DNA from: Pyrinomonadaceae bacterium
GTDB taxonomy: Bacteria > Acidobacteriota > Blastocatellia > Pyrinomonadales > Pyrinomonadaceae
Length of the DNA: 18,728 bases
Reading direction: 5' to 3'
Assembly: GCA_018060305.1 (NCBI GenBank)
Contig: JAGOWF010000012.1
Coordinates: 1 to 18,728, forward strand
Shown here: positions 6,478 to 14,145 of the stretch, piece after piece
How the letters are laid out: every line of letters starts with the position of its first letter
Position numbering within the stretch: the stretch's first letter is position 1
Made by a program: the position numbers and the translations under genes
The notes under the pieces: generated by a model
Told to the model about the DNA's origin: nothing
What the model saw: the letters and a program-made list of their open reading frames with translations, nothing else
The model's database searches: none

Positions 6478-6828
6478 CCCCAGCAGCAGCCGAACCGACC
6501 GATCATCAACAGCGTGTTCTGGTTCGGAACGCCAACGGTCGAGCGGTGCGATCTCGGCCGGCTGCAGCGGCAAATTGGTCAGCCGTGCCACCTGCGTGCT
6601 CGCAAATGCCCTGTTCGTAATTGCGAGATGTAAGGCACTGACCGTAAGGCAGCGCGGATCGTGCGTTGCCGACTCAGCCGTTTCGACGTCGGGAAATAAC
6701 TCATTGTAGGCGGCCAGATGCCACGTCACGGCGTCAGCGCGCTCGTCGATATCCAGAACGCGCAATAGGCCAAAGCCAGCCTCGAGCTGAAAAACAAGAA
6801 AATCTCCGGGCCGAAAAGCCGGTGCCAT
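6469..6828 (-). CDS. Small protein of unknown function, possibly Imm26-like fold
   Basis: A 119-residue protein with no confident family. The N-terminal half (FRPGDFLVFQLEAGFGLLRV, then WHLAAYNELFPDVE) looks like a beta-rich domain. The GDF-x(8)-G-x-G-x-x-RVL spacing recalls the opening of immunity-protein-26-like proteins, but this is only a resemblance. The C-terminal half (TVSALHLAITNRAFASTQVA, then EIAPLDRWRSEPEH) is helical and Leu-rich, and there is no signal peptide. It starts at ATG 6828 with no Shine-Dalgarno; a TATGCT hexamer lies 11 bases upstream. It shares a 46-bp divergent promoter region with the cytosine deaminase gene and its stop overlaps the proline dehydrogenase tail. Codon use matches the neighbours, so it is likely real. 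Confidence 0.7.
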   Translation of the reverse strand: MAPAFRPGDFLVFQLEAGFGLLRVLDIDERADAVTWHLAAYNELFPDVETAESATHDPRCLTVSALHLAITNRAFASTQVARLTNLPLQPAEIAPLDRWRSEPEHAVDDRSVRLLLGLR

Positions 6829-6859
6829 AAGGCGAGATTAGCATAACCAAATACCACGC

Positions 6860-6865
6860 TATAAA
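6860..6865 (+). promoter_or_regulatory. Candidate -10 box of the cytosine deaminase gene
   Basis: TATAAA (one mismatch from TATAAT) lies nine bases before the GTG start at 6875, in a 46-bp gap between divergent genes. Transcription would start almost at the start codon. No clear -35 is visible. Confidence 0.35.
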
Positions 6866-6874
6866 ATTAGGAAC

Positions 6875-7327
6875 GTGAAAACAGGCATCGACGCTAACGC
6901 GCTACTCGCCGTCGCGCTTGACGAAGCCCGCCTCGGCGCCGCTGAGGGCGGCATCCCCATCGGGGCCGCATTGTTCGACGGTGACGGCAACCTTCTCGGC
7001 CGTGGGCATAATCGACGCGTTCAGGAGAACGATCCTTCGATCCACGGTGAGACCGACGCGTTTCGCAAGGCCGGCCGGCAGCGAAGCTATCGCGACACCA
7101 TCATGGCAACCACACTCGCGCCATGCTGGTATTGCAGCGGGCTTGTCAGGCAATTCGGCATCGGCACGGTGATCGTCGGCGAATCCGAGACCTTCTACGG
7201 CGGGATCGATTGGCTGCGTGAGAATGGTGTTGAGGTGATCGATCTCGACAATGACGAGTGCAAGGAGTTGTTGGGCCGATTTATCACTGAGCATTCTGAG
7301 GTTTGGAATGAGGATATTGGGGAATGA
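6875..7327 (+). CDS. Cytosine deaminase, yeast (FCY1) type
   Basis: A 150-residue zinc deaminase of the cytidine-deaminase-like fold. The zinc and catalytic residues are H57-G-E59 and P83-C84-x2-C87 (HGETDA and PCWYCSG), with E59 as proton shuttle. The length, the sequence around TTLAPCWYCSG, the VIVGESETFYGG segment and the C-terminal WNEDIGE closely resemble fungal cytosine deaminase (which ends in EDIGE). They do not resemble the unrelated large bacterial CodA amidohydrolases. The likely reaction is cytosine to uracil plus ammonia, for pyrimidine salvage; guanine or another base is the main alternative. It starts with GTG at 6875 after AGGA, with TATAAA nine bases before the start. No transporter or other salvage gene is adjacent. 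Confidence 0.87.
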   Translation: MKTGIDANALLAVALDEARLGAAEGGIPIGAALFDGDGNLLGRGHNRRVQENDPSIHGETDAFRKAGRQRSYRDTIMATTLAPCWYCSGLVRQFGIGTVIVGESETFYGGIDWLRENGVEVIDLDNDECKELLGRFITEHSEVWNEDIGE

Positions 7328-7334
7328 ACGTCGG

Positions 7335-7360
7335 ACCGGAGGCTGGCAGCCTGCGTCTTT
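7335..7360 (+). repeat. Short GC-rich dyad, possible weak terminator or repeat remnant
   Basis: AGGCTG and CAGCCT flank a single G (7340-7352), with CG/CG pairs further out. As RNA this folds to a small stem with a TGGCA loop, followed shortly by TCTTTT. It sits between the deaminase and CoA-transferase genes. It is too weak to call a terminator with confidence. Confidence 0.3.
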
Positions 7361-7369
7361 TCTAGCCGC

Positions 7370-8644
7370 ATGAAGAAATTCACGACCGCAGAACAAGCCG
7401 TCCAATGCATCAAGTCGGGCGACCGCGTCTTTATTCACAGCGTCGCAGCCGCGCCGCAGCACCTTATCCGGGCGATGACCGATCGTGCTCCCGAGCTAAG
7501 GAACGTCGAGATCGTGCATCTCCATACCGAAGGCGAGGCACCGTATGCGGCCGCGGAGCTTAGAGATAGCTTTCACGTTAACGCTCTTTTTGTCGGCGGC
7601 AACGTCCGCACAGCGCTGAAGGAAGGCCACGCCGATTACATACCTGTCTTCTTGTCCGAGGTTCCAAATCTCTTTCGCCGAGGCATTTTGCCGCTCGACG
7701 TTGCCATGCTGCATGTTTCGCCGCCTGACAAGCATGGCTTTTGCACGCTCGGCGTATCGATCGATGTAGCGAGGGCCGCGTTCGAGACCGCAAAATGCGT
7801 GATCGCTCAGGTTAATCCTCGAATGCCGCGTACGCAGGGCGACGCCCTTATCCATGTCAGTGATATCCACGCGATGGTCGAGGTCGATGAACCTCTCTTT
7901 GAGGTCGCCATGCCCGAGCTAACTGACGCCGACCTGGCGATCGGACGGCACATAGCTGAGATCATTGACGACGGTGCGACGATGCAGATGGGCATCGGTT
8001 CGATCCCAAACGCCGTTCTTGCCGCGCTCGGCAACCACAAGGACCTCGGCGTGCATACCGAAATGTTCTCGGACGGCGTCATCCCACTGGTCGAGAGCGG
8101 CGTCATCAACGGCCGCCTCAAGGCAAAGCATCCCGGCCGCATGGTTGCAGGATTTGTGATGGGCACGCAGCGGCTGTATGACTTTATCGACGACAATCCG
8201 CAGGTGCTTATGCTCGACATAGCTTATGTCAACGATACGGCGGTGATCAGGCGAAATCCGAAGGTCACCGCTGTCAACTCAGCAATCGAGATCGACCTGA
8301 CGGGCCAGATATGCGCCGATTCTATCGGGATGCGGCAGTATTCCGGTGTCGGCGGGCAGATGGACTTTATCCGCGGCGCGTCGCTCTCAGAAGGCGGCAA
8401 GCCGATCATCGCGCTGCAATCGACTACGACAAAGGGCGAGAGCAAGATCGTGCCGTTCTTAAAAGTGGGGGCGGGCGTCGTCTCGACTCGAGCTCATGTC
8501 CATTACATTGTCACGGAATTTGGCGTGGCTAATCTTTACGGCCTAAACCTGCGGCAACGAGCGTCTGAGTTGGTCAAGATCGCGCACCCCGACCATCGCG
8601 ATGCCCTCGATGAGGCCGCGTTCGAGCGCTTCAGGCATCACTGA
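7370..8644 (+). CDS. Acetyl-CoA hydrolase/transferase family CoA-transferase (4-hydroxybutyrate CoA-transferase-like)
   Basis: A 424-residue class I CoA-transferase. The N-terminal domain begins MKKFTTAEQAVQCIKSGDRV and contains LFVGGNVRTALKEGHADYIP and HVSPPDKHGFCTLG. The C-terminal domain carries GATMQMGIGSIPNAVLAAL, the presumed catalytic glutamate E231 in GVHTEMFSDG, and the CoA-binding GVGGQMDFIRGA (326-337). The glutamate forms a gamma-glutamyl-CoA intermediate when CoA moves from acetyl-CoA or another donor to a short acid. The nearest family members act on 4-hydroxybutyrate, butyrate or acetate; sequence alone does not fix the substrate. It is followed 41 bases later by thiolase and then by other CoA genes in the same direction, suggesting a short-chain-acid or ketone-body role. 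No good ribosome site precedes the ATG. Confidence 0.9.
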   Translation: MKKFTTAEQAVQCIKSGDRVFIHSVAAAPQHLIRAMTDRAPELRNVEIVHLHTEGEAPYAAAELRDSFHVNALFVGGNVRTALKEGHADYIPVFLSEVPNLFRRGILPLDVAMLHVSPPDKHGFCTLGVSIDVARAAFETAKCVIAQVNPRMPRTQGDALIHVSDIHAMVEVDEPLFEVAMPELTDADLAIGRHIAEIIDDGATMQMGIGSIPNAVLAALGNHKDLGVHTEMFSDGVIPLVESGVINGRLKAKHPGRMVAGFVMGTQRLYDFIDDNPQVLMLDIAYVNDTAVIRRNPKVTAVNSAIEIDLTGQICADSIGMRQYSGVGGQMDFIRGASLSEGGKPIIALQSTTTKGESKIVPFLKVGAGVVSTRAHVHYIVTEFGVANLYGLNLRQRASELVKIAHPDHRDALDEAAFERFRHH

Positions 8645-8685
8645 GGGGCGTGGTAAACTGAAGTTTTGATAACTCCAATAGAATC

Positions 8686-9879
8686 ATGTCTAACAACAAA
8701 CAACCGGTAATCATCAGTGCGGCGAGGACGCCGACGGGAAAGTTTCAAGGGCTTTTGAAAGGCTTTACGGCGCCGGATCTGGGCGCAATTGCTATCAAGG
8801 AGGCTGTCAGCCGAGCGGGTATCACCGGCGAACAGGTCGATGAGGTGATAATGGGATGCGTCGTCCAGGCGGGGATCGGCCAGGCACCCGCGCGACAGGC
8901 GGCGTTAAAGGCAGGACTGCCGCCTGAGGTTTCGGCGCTGACGGTCAATATGGTCTGCGGCTCGGGATTGCGCGCGGTCGCACTGGCAAGCCAGGCGGTT
9001 CAGCTCGGTGATGCCGAATACGTCGTCGCCGGCGGCATGGAATCCATGTCGAATATCCCTTACGCGATGCCGGGAGCCCGTGACGGCTACCGCATGGGGA
9101 ATCAAACTGTTGTGGATTTGATGGTCCACGACGGGCTGTGGTGCCCGTTCGAGAACTGGCATATGGGAAATACCGGCGAGGTCGTTGCCGAGAAATACCA
9201 GATCGGCCGAGAAGAACAGGACGATTTCGCTTCCAACTCGCACCGAAAGGCCGCCGAGGCGCAGGCCGCCGGGCGCTTTAAGGAAGAGATGATCCCGGTC
9301 GATATCCCACAGAAAAAAGGCGACCCGATAGTGCTCGATTATGACGAGCCTGTTCGTGCCGACACGACCGTCGAGAGCCTCGGCAAGCTGCGTCCCGCAT
9401 TCAAAAAGGACGGCGGGACCGTAACCGCCGGCAACGCTCCGGGCGTCAACGACGGTGCGTCCGCATTAGTAGTCACCTCGGCAGATAATGCCGCCGCCGC
9501 AGGCATCGAACCGCTCGGCCGCGTCGTCGCATGGGCGTCCTCTGGTATCGAACCAAAGCTGATCATGATGGCGCCCGTGAAGGGCGTTCAGAACGTCCTC
9601 GCAAAGGCAGGCTGGTCTATGTCGGATGTCGATCTATTTGAACTAAACGAGGCGTTTTCCGTGCAGGCCATCGGCGTGATGAAGGAACTCGGGCTCGATA
9701 TGGAACGCGTTAACGTCAACGGCGGCGCGGTCGCACTCGGCCACGCGATCGGCAATTCCGGCAGCCGCGTCCTGACGACGCTACTCTATGAGATGAAGCG
9801 TCGCGGTGTGAAGCGCGGTGTGGCGGCCCTCTGTCTTGGCGGCGGTAATTCGGTTGCGATGGCGGTTGAACGGGATTGA
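8686..9879 (+). CDS. atoB: Acetyl-CoA C-acetyltransferase (thiolase)
   Basis: A 397-residue degradative/biosynthetic thiolase with the full catalytic set. The nucleophile C91 is in VNMVCGSGLRAV, NEAF is at 321-324, H353 is in GGAVALGHAIGNSGSR, and the acid/base C383 is in CLGGGNSVAM. The length matches the acetoacetyl-CoA thiolase family. It condenses two acetyl-CoA to acetoacetyl-CoA or cleaves it. It lies 41 bases behind the CoA-transferase. With the 3-hydroxybutyryl-CoA dehydrogenase 0.6 kb downstream it forms the core of a C4-CoA pathway, whether butyrate or hydroxybutyrate use or synthesis of storage or fermentation C4 units. No crotonase or PHA synthase gene is in the window, so the direction is open. 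Confidence 0.94.
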   Translation: MSNNKQPVIISAARTPTGKFQGLLKGFTAPDLGAIAIKEAVSRAGITGEQVDEVIMGCVVQAGIGQAPARQAALKAGLPPEVSALTVNMVCGSGLRAVALASQAVQLGDAEYVVAGGMESMSNIPYAMPGARDGYRMGNQTVVDLMVHDGLWCPFENWHMGNTGEVVAEKYQIGREEQDDFASNSHRKAAEAQAAGRFKEEMIPVDIPQKKGDPIVLDYDEPVRADTTVESLGKLRPAFKKDGGTVTAGNAPGVNDGASALVVTSADNAAAAGIEPLGRVVAWASSGIEPKLIMMAPVKGVQNVLAKAGWSMSDVDLFELNEAFSVQAIGVMKELGLDMERVNVNGGAVALGHAIGNSGSRVLTTLLYEMKRRGVKRGVAALCLGGGNSVAMAVERD

Positions 9880-9936
9880 TCTGATTTTGGGAACCCCAAT
9901 CAGCAAGCTTTCGTTTAAGGGAACTGAGGAAATTGG

Positions 9937-10377
9937 ATGACCGCAAAGGAACATAACAAACTCGTTGGCATCTTCTTGATGGCTCACGGCGGCCTGCAGG
10001 GTGTTGTAATGATCATTCTCGGCCTGGTTTACGGCCTGATCGGCGGGGCGATGCTCGCAACCGGCAAGAAAGACGAAGAACAGATCGTCGGTGCCGTCTT
10101 TATCGGCATGGTCTTTCTGCTTTTCTTTATCTCGCTGTTATTCCTGCTGCCGCAAATAATTGGCGGTTGGAAGCTGATCAAGGAGCGGCCAACTGCGCGC
10201 GGTTGGGGCATTGTCGCGAGCATCATTTCACTCCTGTCTTTCCCGATCGGTACGGCCGCGGGTGTTTACGGCCTTTGGTTCCTCTTCGGTGATGAAGGGA
10301 AGCGATTCTACCTCGGAGGTCAACAGTCCCAACAGGTTATGTCCCAACAGGCGCCGCCGCCGAATAGCTGGCAGTAA
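9937..10377 (+). CDS. Small integral membrane protein of unknown function
   Basis: A 146-residue, very hydrophobic protein with about four membrane segments: near 9-41 (GIFLMAHGGLQGVVMIILGL onward, probably two short helices), near 51-77 (AVFIGMVFLLFFISLLFLLP) and near 90-115 (IVASIISLLSFPIGTAAGVY). The soluble parts are short: a charged loop TGKKDEEQ, a basic turn KLIKERPTARG, and a Gln/Pro-rich tail QQSQQVMSQQAPPPNSW. The ATG has GAGGA about seven bases upstream, the best Shine-Dalgarno in this block. It lies 57 bases after thiolase and just before a strong terminator, so it is probably the last gene of the CoA-transferase/thiolase unit. I recognise no functional family. Confidence 0.8.
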   Translation: MTAKEHNKLVGIFLMAHGGLQGVVMIILGLVYGLIGGAMLATGKKDEEQIVGAVFIGMVFLLFFISLLFLLPQIIGGWKLIKERPTARGWGIVASIISLLSFPIGTAAGVYGLWFLFGDEGKRFYLGGQQSQQVMSQQAPPPNSWQ

Positions 10378-10401
10378 AACCTGTCGTTTTTCTAAGCATG
10401 T

Positions 10402-10440
10402 GGGCGATGAGGCCGGAATCTCATCGCCCGTTTGTTTTGT
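10402..10440 (+). terminator. Strong intrinsic terminator
   Basis: GGGCGATGAG and CTCATCGCCC make a perfect 10-bp stem (10402-10411 with 10420-10429) around an 8-base loop, followed by GTTTGTTTTGT. It lies 24 bases after the stop of the membrane-protein gene and ends the transcription unit beginning near 7370, separating it from the dehydrogenase gene. Confidence 0.9.
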
Positions 10441-10503
10441 CTCTCGCGGATGCATTATCCTAAATGCAGTTTTTAATCTTATTATAGGACTTTCAGTTAG
10501 ATC

Positions 10504-11352
10504 ATGAGCAAAACTATTGGTGTGATCGGTGCTGGCACGATGGGTAACGGTATCGCTCAAACAGCCGCCACGGCGGGATTTGATGTCGTAATGTGCGATG
10601 TTTCGACTGACTTTGTCGAGCGTGGCATCGCAAACATAGCCAAGAGCCTCGACCGATTCGTTAAGAAAGAAACGATGACCGAGGGCCAAAAGTCTGACGT
10701 CCTCGGACGAATCAAGACGACGACGGATCTGACCGACCTCGCCGGTTGTTCGTTAGTAGTCGAAGCGGCGACGGAAAACTTCGATATTAAGAAGCAAATA
10801 TTCGAAAAACTCGACTCTATCTGCTCCGAAGGCGCGATCCTTTCGTCAAACACTTCATCGATCTCGATAACAAAGATCGCAGCGGTCACAAAGCGCCCTG
10901 AGAAAGTGATCGGGATGCACTTTTTTAATCCCGTCCCGCTTATGAAGTTGGTTGAGGTTATCCGTGGAATTGCTACTAGCAATGAGACTTACGCGACAGT
11001 TAAAGCGCTTTCTGAAGAGTTGGGCAAGGTTCCTGTCGAATGCAACGATTATCCGGGCTTTGTATCAAATCGCGTCCTCATGCCGATGATAAATGAGGCC
11101 GTATTTGCCCTTCACGAAGGCGTCGCCACGAAAGAAGCCATCGACGAGATAATGAAACTTGGGATGAATCACCCGATGGGCCCGCTGACCCTTGCGGACT
11201 TTATTGGCCTCGATGTGTGCCTGGCGATACTTAACGTCCTTCACGAGGGCCTCGGCGACCCAAAATATCGACCCTGTCCGCTGCTCAAGAAGTATGTCGC
11301 CGCCGGCTGGCTCGGCCGCAAAAGCGGCAAGGGCTTCTACGACTATGCCTAA
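10504..11352 (+). CDS. hbd: 3-hydroxybutyryl-CoA dehydrogenase
   Basis: A 282-residue NAD(P)-dependent enzyme that interconverts acetoacetyl-CoA and 3-hydroxybutyryl-CoA. The N-terminal Rossmann fold has GVIGAGTMGNGIAQ (6-19). The active-site His139-Glu151 dyad lies in GMHFFNPVPLMKLVE, with supporting S118 (SSNTSSIS) and N189 (GFVSNRVLMP). The C-terminal domain has NHPMGPLTLADFIGLD (222-237) and ends KSGKGFYDYA, typical for the single-domain enzyme. It is separated from the thiolase unit by a strong terminator and probably has its own promoter; TATTAT at 10480-10485 is a candidate -10. It is followed 45 bases later by the UbiD-like gene. Function is firm; the metabolic direction is not. Confidence 0.95.
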   Translation: MSKTIGVIGAGTMGNGIAQTAATAGFDVVMCDVSTDFVERGIANIAKSLDRFVKKETMTEGQKSDVLGRIKTTTDLTDLAGCSLVVEAATENFDIKKQIFEKLDSICSEGAILSSNTSSISITKIAAVTKRPEKVIGMHFFNPVPLMKLVEVIRGIATSNETYATVKALSEELGKVPVECNDYPGFVSNRVLMPMINEAVFALHEGVATKEAIDEIMKLGMNHPMGPLTLADFIGLDVCLAILNVLHEGLGDPKYRPCPLLKKYVAAGWLGRKSGKGFYDYA

Positions 11353-11397
11353 CCGGCAGCACGCGATAGGTTGAGAGCCCATTTTGCGGCCCGCCAT

Positions 11398-13152
11398 ATG
11401 CATCGGAATCTCCGAACATTCATCGACGTCCTCCGACGCGAGAACGAAATCATAGAGGTTACGGCCGAAGTTGACCCATATCTCGAGATCGCTGAGATAC
11501 ACCGCCGCGTGATCGAGGAACAGGGCAAGGCTCTCTTGTTCCGACGGGTCAAAGGATCCGCATTTCCCGTTGTAACGAATCTATTTGGAACTGCTCGCCG
11601 CATTGAGCTTGCGTTCGGGCCTGAGCCGCTTGCGTTTGTAAAACGGATCGTCGAGGCCGCCGAGCAGCTTTTGCCGCCAAAACTCGGCAAACTATGGCAG
11701 TTTCGCGATCTGGCCCGCTCGGCTGCTCGGCTTGGCCTGCGGACAGTTCGGCATGCACCCGTTCTCGAACGACGGCAACCGGAGGTCGATCTTGAAAAAC
11801 TGCCGCTGCTGCAGCTATGGCATGAGGACGGTGGGCCATTTCTTACGCTTCCTCTTGTCTATACGGAAAGCCCAACAACGGGCAAACACAATCTCGGCAT
11901 CTACCGGATGCAGCGGTATGACAAAACGACCACGGGCATGCACTGGCAGATCGGCAAGGGCGGCGGATTTCATTACTACGAGGCCGAGCACAATGGCACG
12001 CCTTTGCCGGTTACAGCTTTTGTCGGCGGCCCGCCGGCTCTGATCCTGGCGGCGGCGGCCCCGCTGCCCGAAGGCATACCGGAACTGATGTTGGCCTCGC
12101 TCCTTAGCGGCGGCAAGCTCAGCATGGCAAAGAATCCACTCGGCGACGGGAGGCACAGGCTCTTGGCCGAAGCCGAATTCGCTATCTGCGGGCATGTGCC
12201 TCCACACGAGCGAAAGCCCGAGGGGCCGTTTGGTGACCATTACGGCTACTATTCGCTCGCACACGATTATCCGGTCTTTTATGCTGACGCGGTCTTTCAC
12301 CGAAAGGAAGCAATCTATCCGGCCACGGTGGTCGGTAAGCCCCGACAGGAAGACTTTTACATTGGCGATTTTCTTCAGGAATTGCTCTCGCCGCTGTTTC
12401 CGCTCGTAATGCCCGCGGTTCGCGATCTCTGGAGCTACGGTGAGACTGGCTTTCACTCGTTGGCGGCAGCGGTCGTCCAGGAGCGATTTGGGCGCGAGGC
12501 GCTTTCAGCAGGTTTTCGGATACTTGGCGAAGGCCAACTTGCGTTGACCAAGTTCCTGCTGCTGACGGACACGCCGCGGGATCTGCGCGATTTTAAGGCG
12601 CTCTTCCAGCATATCCTCGAACGAGCCGACTGGAAGCGTGACCTGCACATCTTCAGCCAGACAGCCTTCGATACGCTGGACTACGCGAGCGGTAAGATCA
12701 ATTTCGGCTCAAAGGCCATCCTGCTGGGCGTAGGCGAGGCCAAAAGAGAACTTACGACGCAATTTAATGGCGCCTTGCCGCACGGTATCATTGCCGCGGA
12801 ACCTTTCTGTCGCGGCTGTCTAGTTGTCGAAGGCACCGGTTACGAGGACGACAAAGAACTCGCCCAACGTGTTGCCAGAGACGACGCATTTCGCGATTGG
12901 CAGGTCATCGTTATTCACGATAGTGTCAAGTTTGCTCGCTCAACCGAGAAATTCCTCTGGGCGACATGGACACGCTTTGATCCGGCCAGCGACATTTCCG
13001 CCCGCGAGATCGACACAAAAAATAACCACATCGGCTACACCGCGCCCGTCGTCATTGATGCTCGCATGAAGCCCTGGTATCCCGAAGAGGTCGAGCCTCG
13101 CGAGGACATTGTCGATCTCGTCGATCGCCGCTGGAATGAATACTTCAGCTAG
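11398..13152 (+). CDS. UbiD-family (prenylated-FMN) decarboxylase
   Basis: A 584-residue UbiD-fold protein starting MHRNLRTFIDVLRRENEIIE. The cofactor and catalytic pattern is visible: NLGIYRMQ with the conserved Arg near residue 170, and HERKPEGPFGDHYGYYS (about 270-286) with the conserved Glu and the Asp of GDH, followed by VGKPRQEDFYIGDFLQE. These residues handle reversible decarboxylation of an alpha,beta-unsaturated or aromatic acid using prenylated FMN, made by UbiX, which is not in this window. The substrate could be the ubiquinone/menaquinone precursor or another aryl or acrylic acid; context does not decide. The frame is open from TTG 11371, but I take ATG 11398 because the family N-terminus begins there. 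It is one base ahead of the phosphoesterase gene. Confidence 0.9.
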   Translation: MHRNLRTFIDVLRRENEIIEVTAEVDPYLEIAEIHRRVIEEQGKALLFRRVKGSAFPVVTNLFGTARRIELAFGPEPLAFVKRIVEAAEQLLPPKLGKLWQFRDLARSAARLGLRTVRHAPVLERRQPEVDLEKLPLLQLWHEDGGPFLTLPLVYTESPTTGKHNLGIYRMQRYDKTTTGMHWQIGKGGGFHYYEAEHNGTPLPVTAFVGGPPALILAAAAPLPEGIPELMLASLLSGGKLSMAKNPLGDGRHRLLAEAEFAICGHVPPHERKPEGPFGDHYGYYSLAHDYPVFYADAVFHRKEAIYPATVVGKPRQEDFYIGDFLQELLSPLFPLVMPAVRDLWSYGETGFHSLAAAVVQERFGREALSAGFRILGEGQLALTKFLLLTDTPRDLRDFKALFQHILERADWKRDLHIFSQTAFDTLDYASGKINFGSKAILLGVGEAKRELTTQFNGALPHGIIAAEPFCRGCLVVEGTGYEDDKELAQRVARDDAFRDWQVIVIHDSVKFARSTEKFLWATWTRFDPASDISAREIDTKNNHIGYTAPVVIDARMKPWYPEEVEPREDIVDLVDRRWNEYFS

Positions 13153-13153
13153 C

Positions 13154-14056
13154 ATGAGGTTGACCCGACGACATTTCTTATGGCTCACGGCGGCTTTGGC
13201 TGCCGTCGTGTTTCTGTGCGTAGCCTACGGGTATTTCATCGAACCTGATCGTCTCGTTGTGGTTGAGGATACGATCACAGTCAACCGGCTCGATCCTGCC
13301 TTTGACGGGCTGCGCATCGTCATGATCGGTGACGTCCACGCTGGTTCGAACAGTATCGACGAGGCAAAACTCCGCCGCATTGTCGAGCTCACAAATGAAC
13401 AGTCACCGGATCTTGTCGTGATGTTGGGCGACTACATCTCCGAATCGAGGCAACGGGACGCAAACGGAAAAAGAATACTGCGAATGCCCACGGCGGCCAT
13501 TGCGGAGAATCTGAAGGGAATCCGAGCGACGCATGGCGTGTTCGCCGTGATGGGCAACCACGACGGATGGCACGGGACGAAAGATATCGGCGGTGCCCTG
13601 GAAGGAATTGGCTATCGCGTGCTCGACCATGAAGTGGCGACGATCGAACGAAACGGCCGCCCACTGCGTATCTTTGGGATGAAGGACCACCTCAGCCTGC
13701 CAGACCCGTGGACTGTAACCTCGGCTAACGCAAAGCGTGTCGTTGAGGCCTCGGGCGACGGCGATATGATCGTCCTCCAGCACAGTCCGGATATGCTCGG
13801 TGTAATTACCGGAATGCTCTCTATCTCGCCCGACCTGCGGTTGATCCTTGCCGCTCACACGCATGGCGGCCAGGTTCGCTTCCCGCTGATCGGTGCCCCG
13901 ATCGTGCCGTCAAACTACGGGCAAAAGTATCTGCGCGGCCATATACTTGAGAATAATGTTGATATGTACGTCACCAGCGGTATTGGAACGAGCATCCTGC
14001 CGTTTCGGTTTCTCGTTCCGCCCGAGATCGTTGTGCTGACACTGCGAGTTGGATAG
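13154..14056 (+). CDS. ykuE: YkuE-like metallophosphoesterase with a Tat-type signal
   Basis: A 300-residue calcineurin-like phosphoesterase. It opens MRLTRRHFLWLTAALAAVVF: TRRHFLW fits the twin-arginine S/T-R-R-x-F-L-K pattern well, followed by a hydrophobic stretch and YGYFIEPD. The metal ligands are all present: D60 and H62 (GDVHAG), D93 (LGDY), N135-H136 (GNHDG), H210 (LQHSPD), and H235 with H237 (HTHGGQV). This arrangement and the N-terminus resemble Bacillus YkuE, a Tat-exported phosphodiesterase; an export role here is inferred. Its ATG is one base after the UbiD stop, so it is read with that gene, although a functional link is not obvious. The longer frame from 13109 lies inside UbiD and is rejected. 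A palindromic repeat follows its stop. Confidence 0.88.
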   Translation: MRLTRRHFLWLTAALAAVVFLCVAYGYFIEPDRLVVVEDTITVNRLDPAFDGLRIVMIGDVHAGSNSIDEAKLRRIVELTNEQSPDLVVMLGDYISESRQRDANGKRILRMPTAAIAENLKGIRATHGVFAVMGNHDGWHGTKDIGGALEGIGYRVLDHEVATIERNGRPLRIFGMKDHLSLPDPWTVTSANAKRVVEASGDGDMIVLQHSPDMLGVITGMLSISPDLRLILAAHTHGGQVRFPLIGAPIVPSNYGQKYLRGHILENNVDMYVTSGIGTSILPFRFLVPPEIVVLTLRVG

Positions 14057-14068
14057 GTCGTCGGAAGG

Positions 14069-14141
14069 AACCACATAGGAACATAGGCGACATAGAACAA
14101 AAGGTATTTCCGCCCTATGTGTTCTATGTTCCTATGTGGTT
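14069..14141. repeat. Palindromic element with CACATAG-type arms between convergent genes
   Basis: The left arm AACCACATAGGAACATAG (14069-14086) is the exact reverse complement of 14124-14141, a perfect 18-bp stem, with further partial pairing inward. Each arm is a tandem series of CATAG units with two- or three-base spacers. It occupies the 89-bp gap between two convergent genes, so as RNA it could stop transcription from both sides, although it lacks a classic T-tract. Confidence 0.88.
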
Positions 14142-14145
14142 GATC

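Noticed and set aside
9880..9936. Possible terminator after thiolase (TGATTTTGGG / CCCCAATCA)
   Set aside because: The stem is interrupted by an internal loop and has no T-tract; the next gene follows in the same direction with a good ribosome site.
13109..13153. Upstream start for the YkuE-like gene inside ubiD
   Set aside because: It would put 15 residues before the clear Tat motif. ATG 13154, one base after the ubiD stop, fits better.
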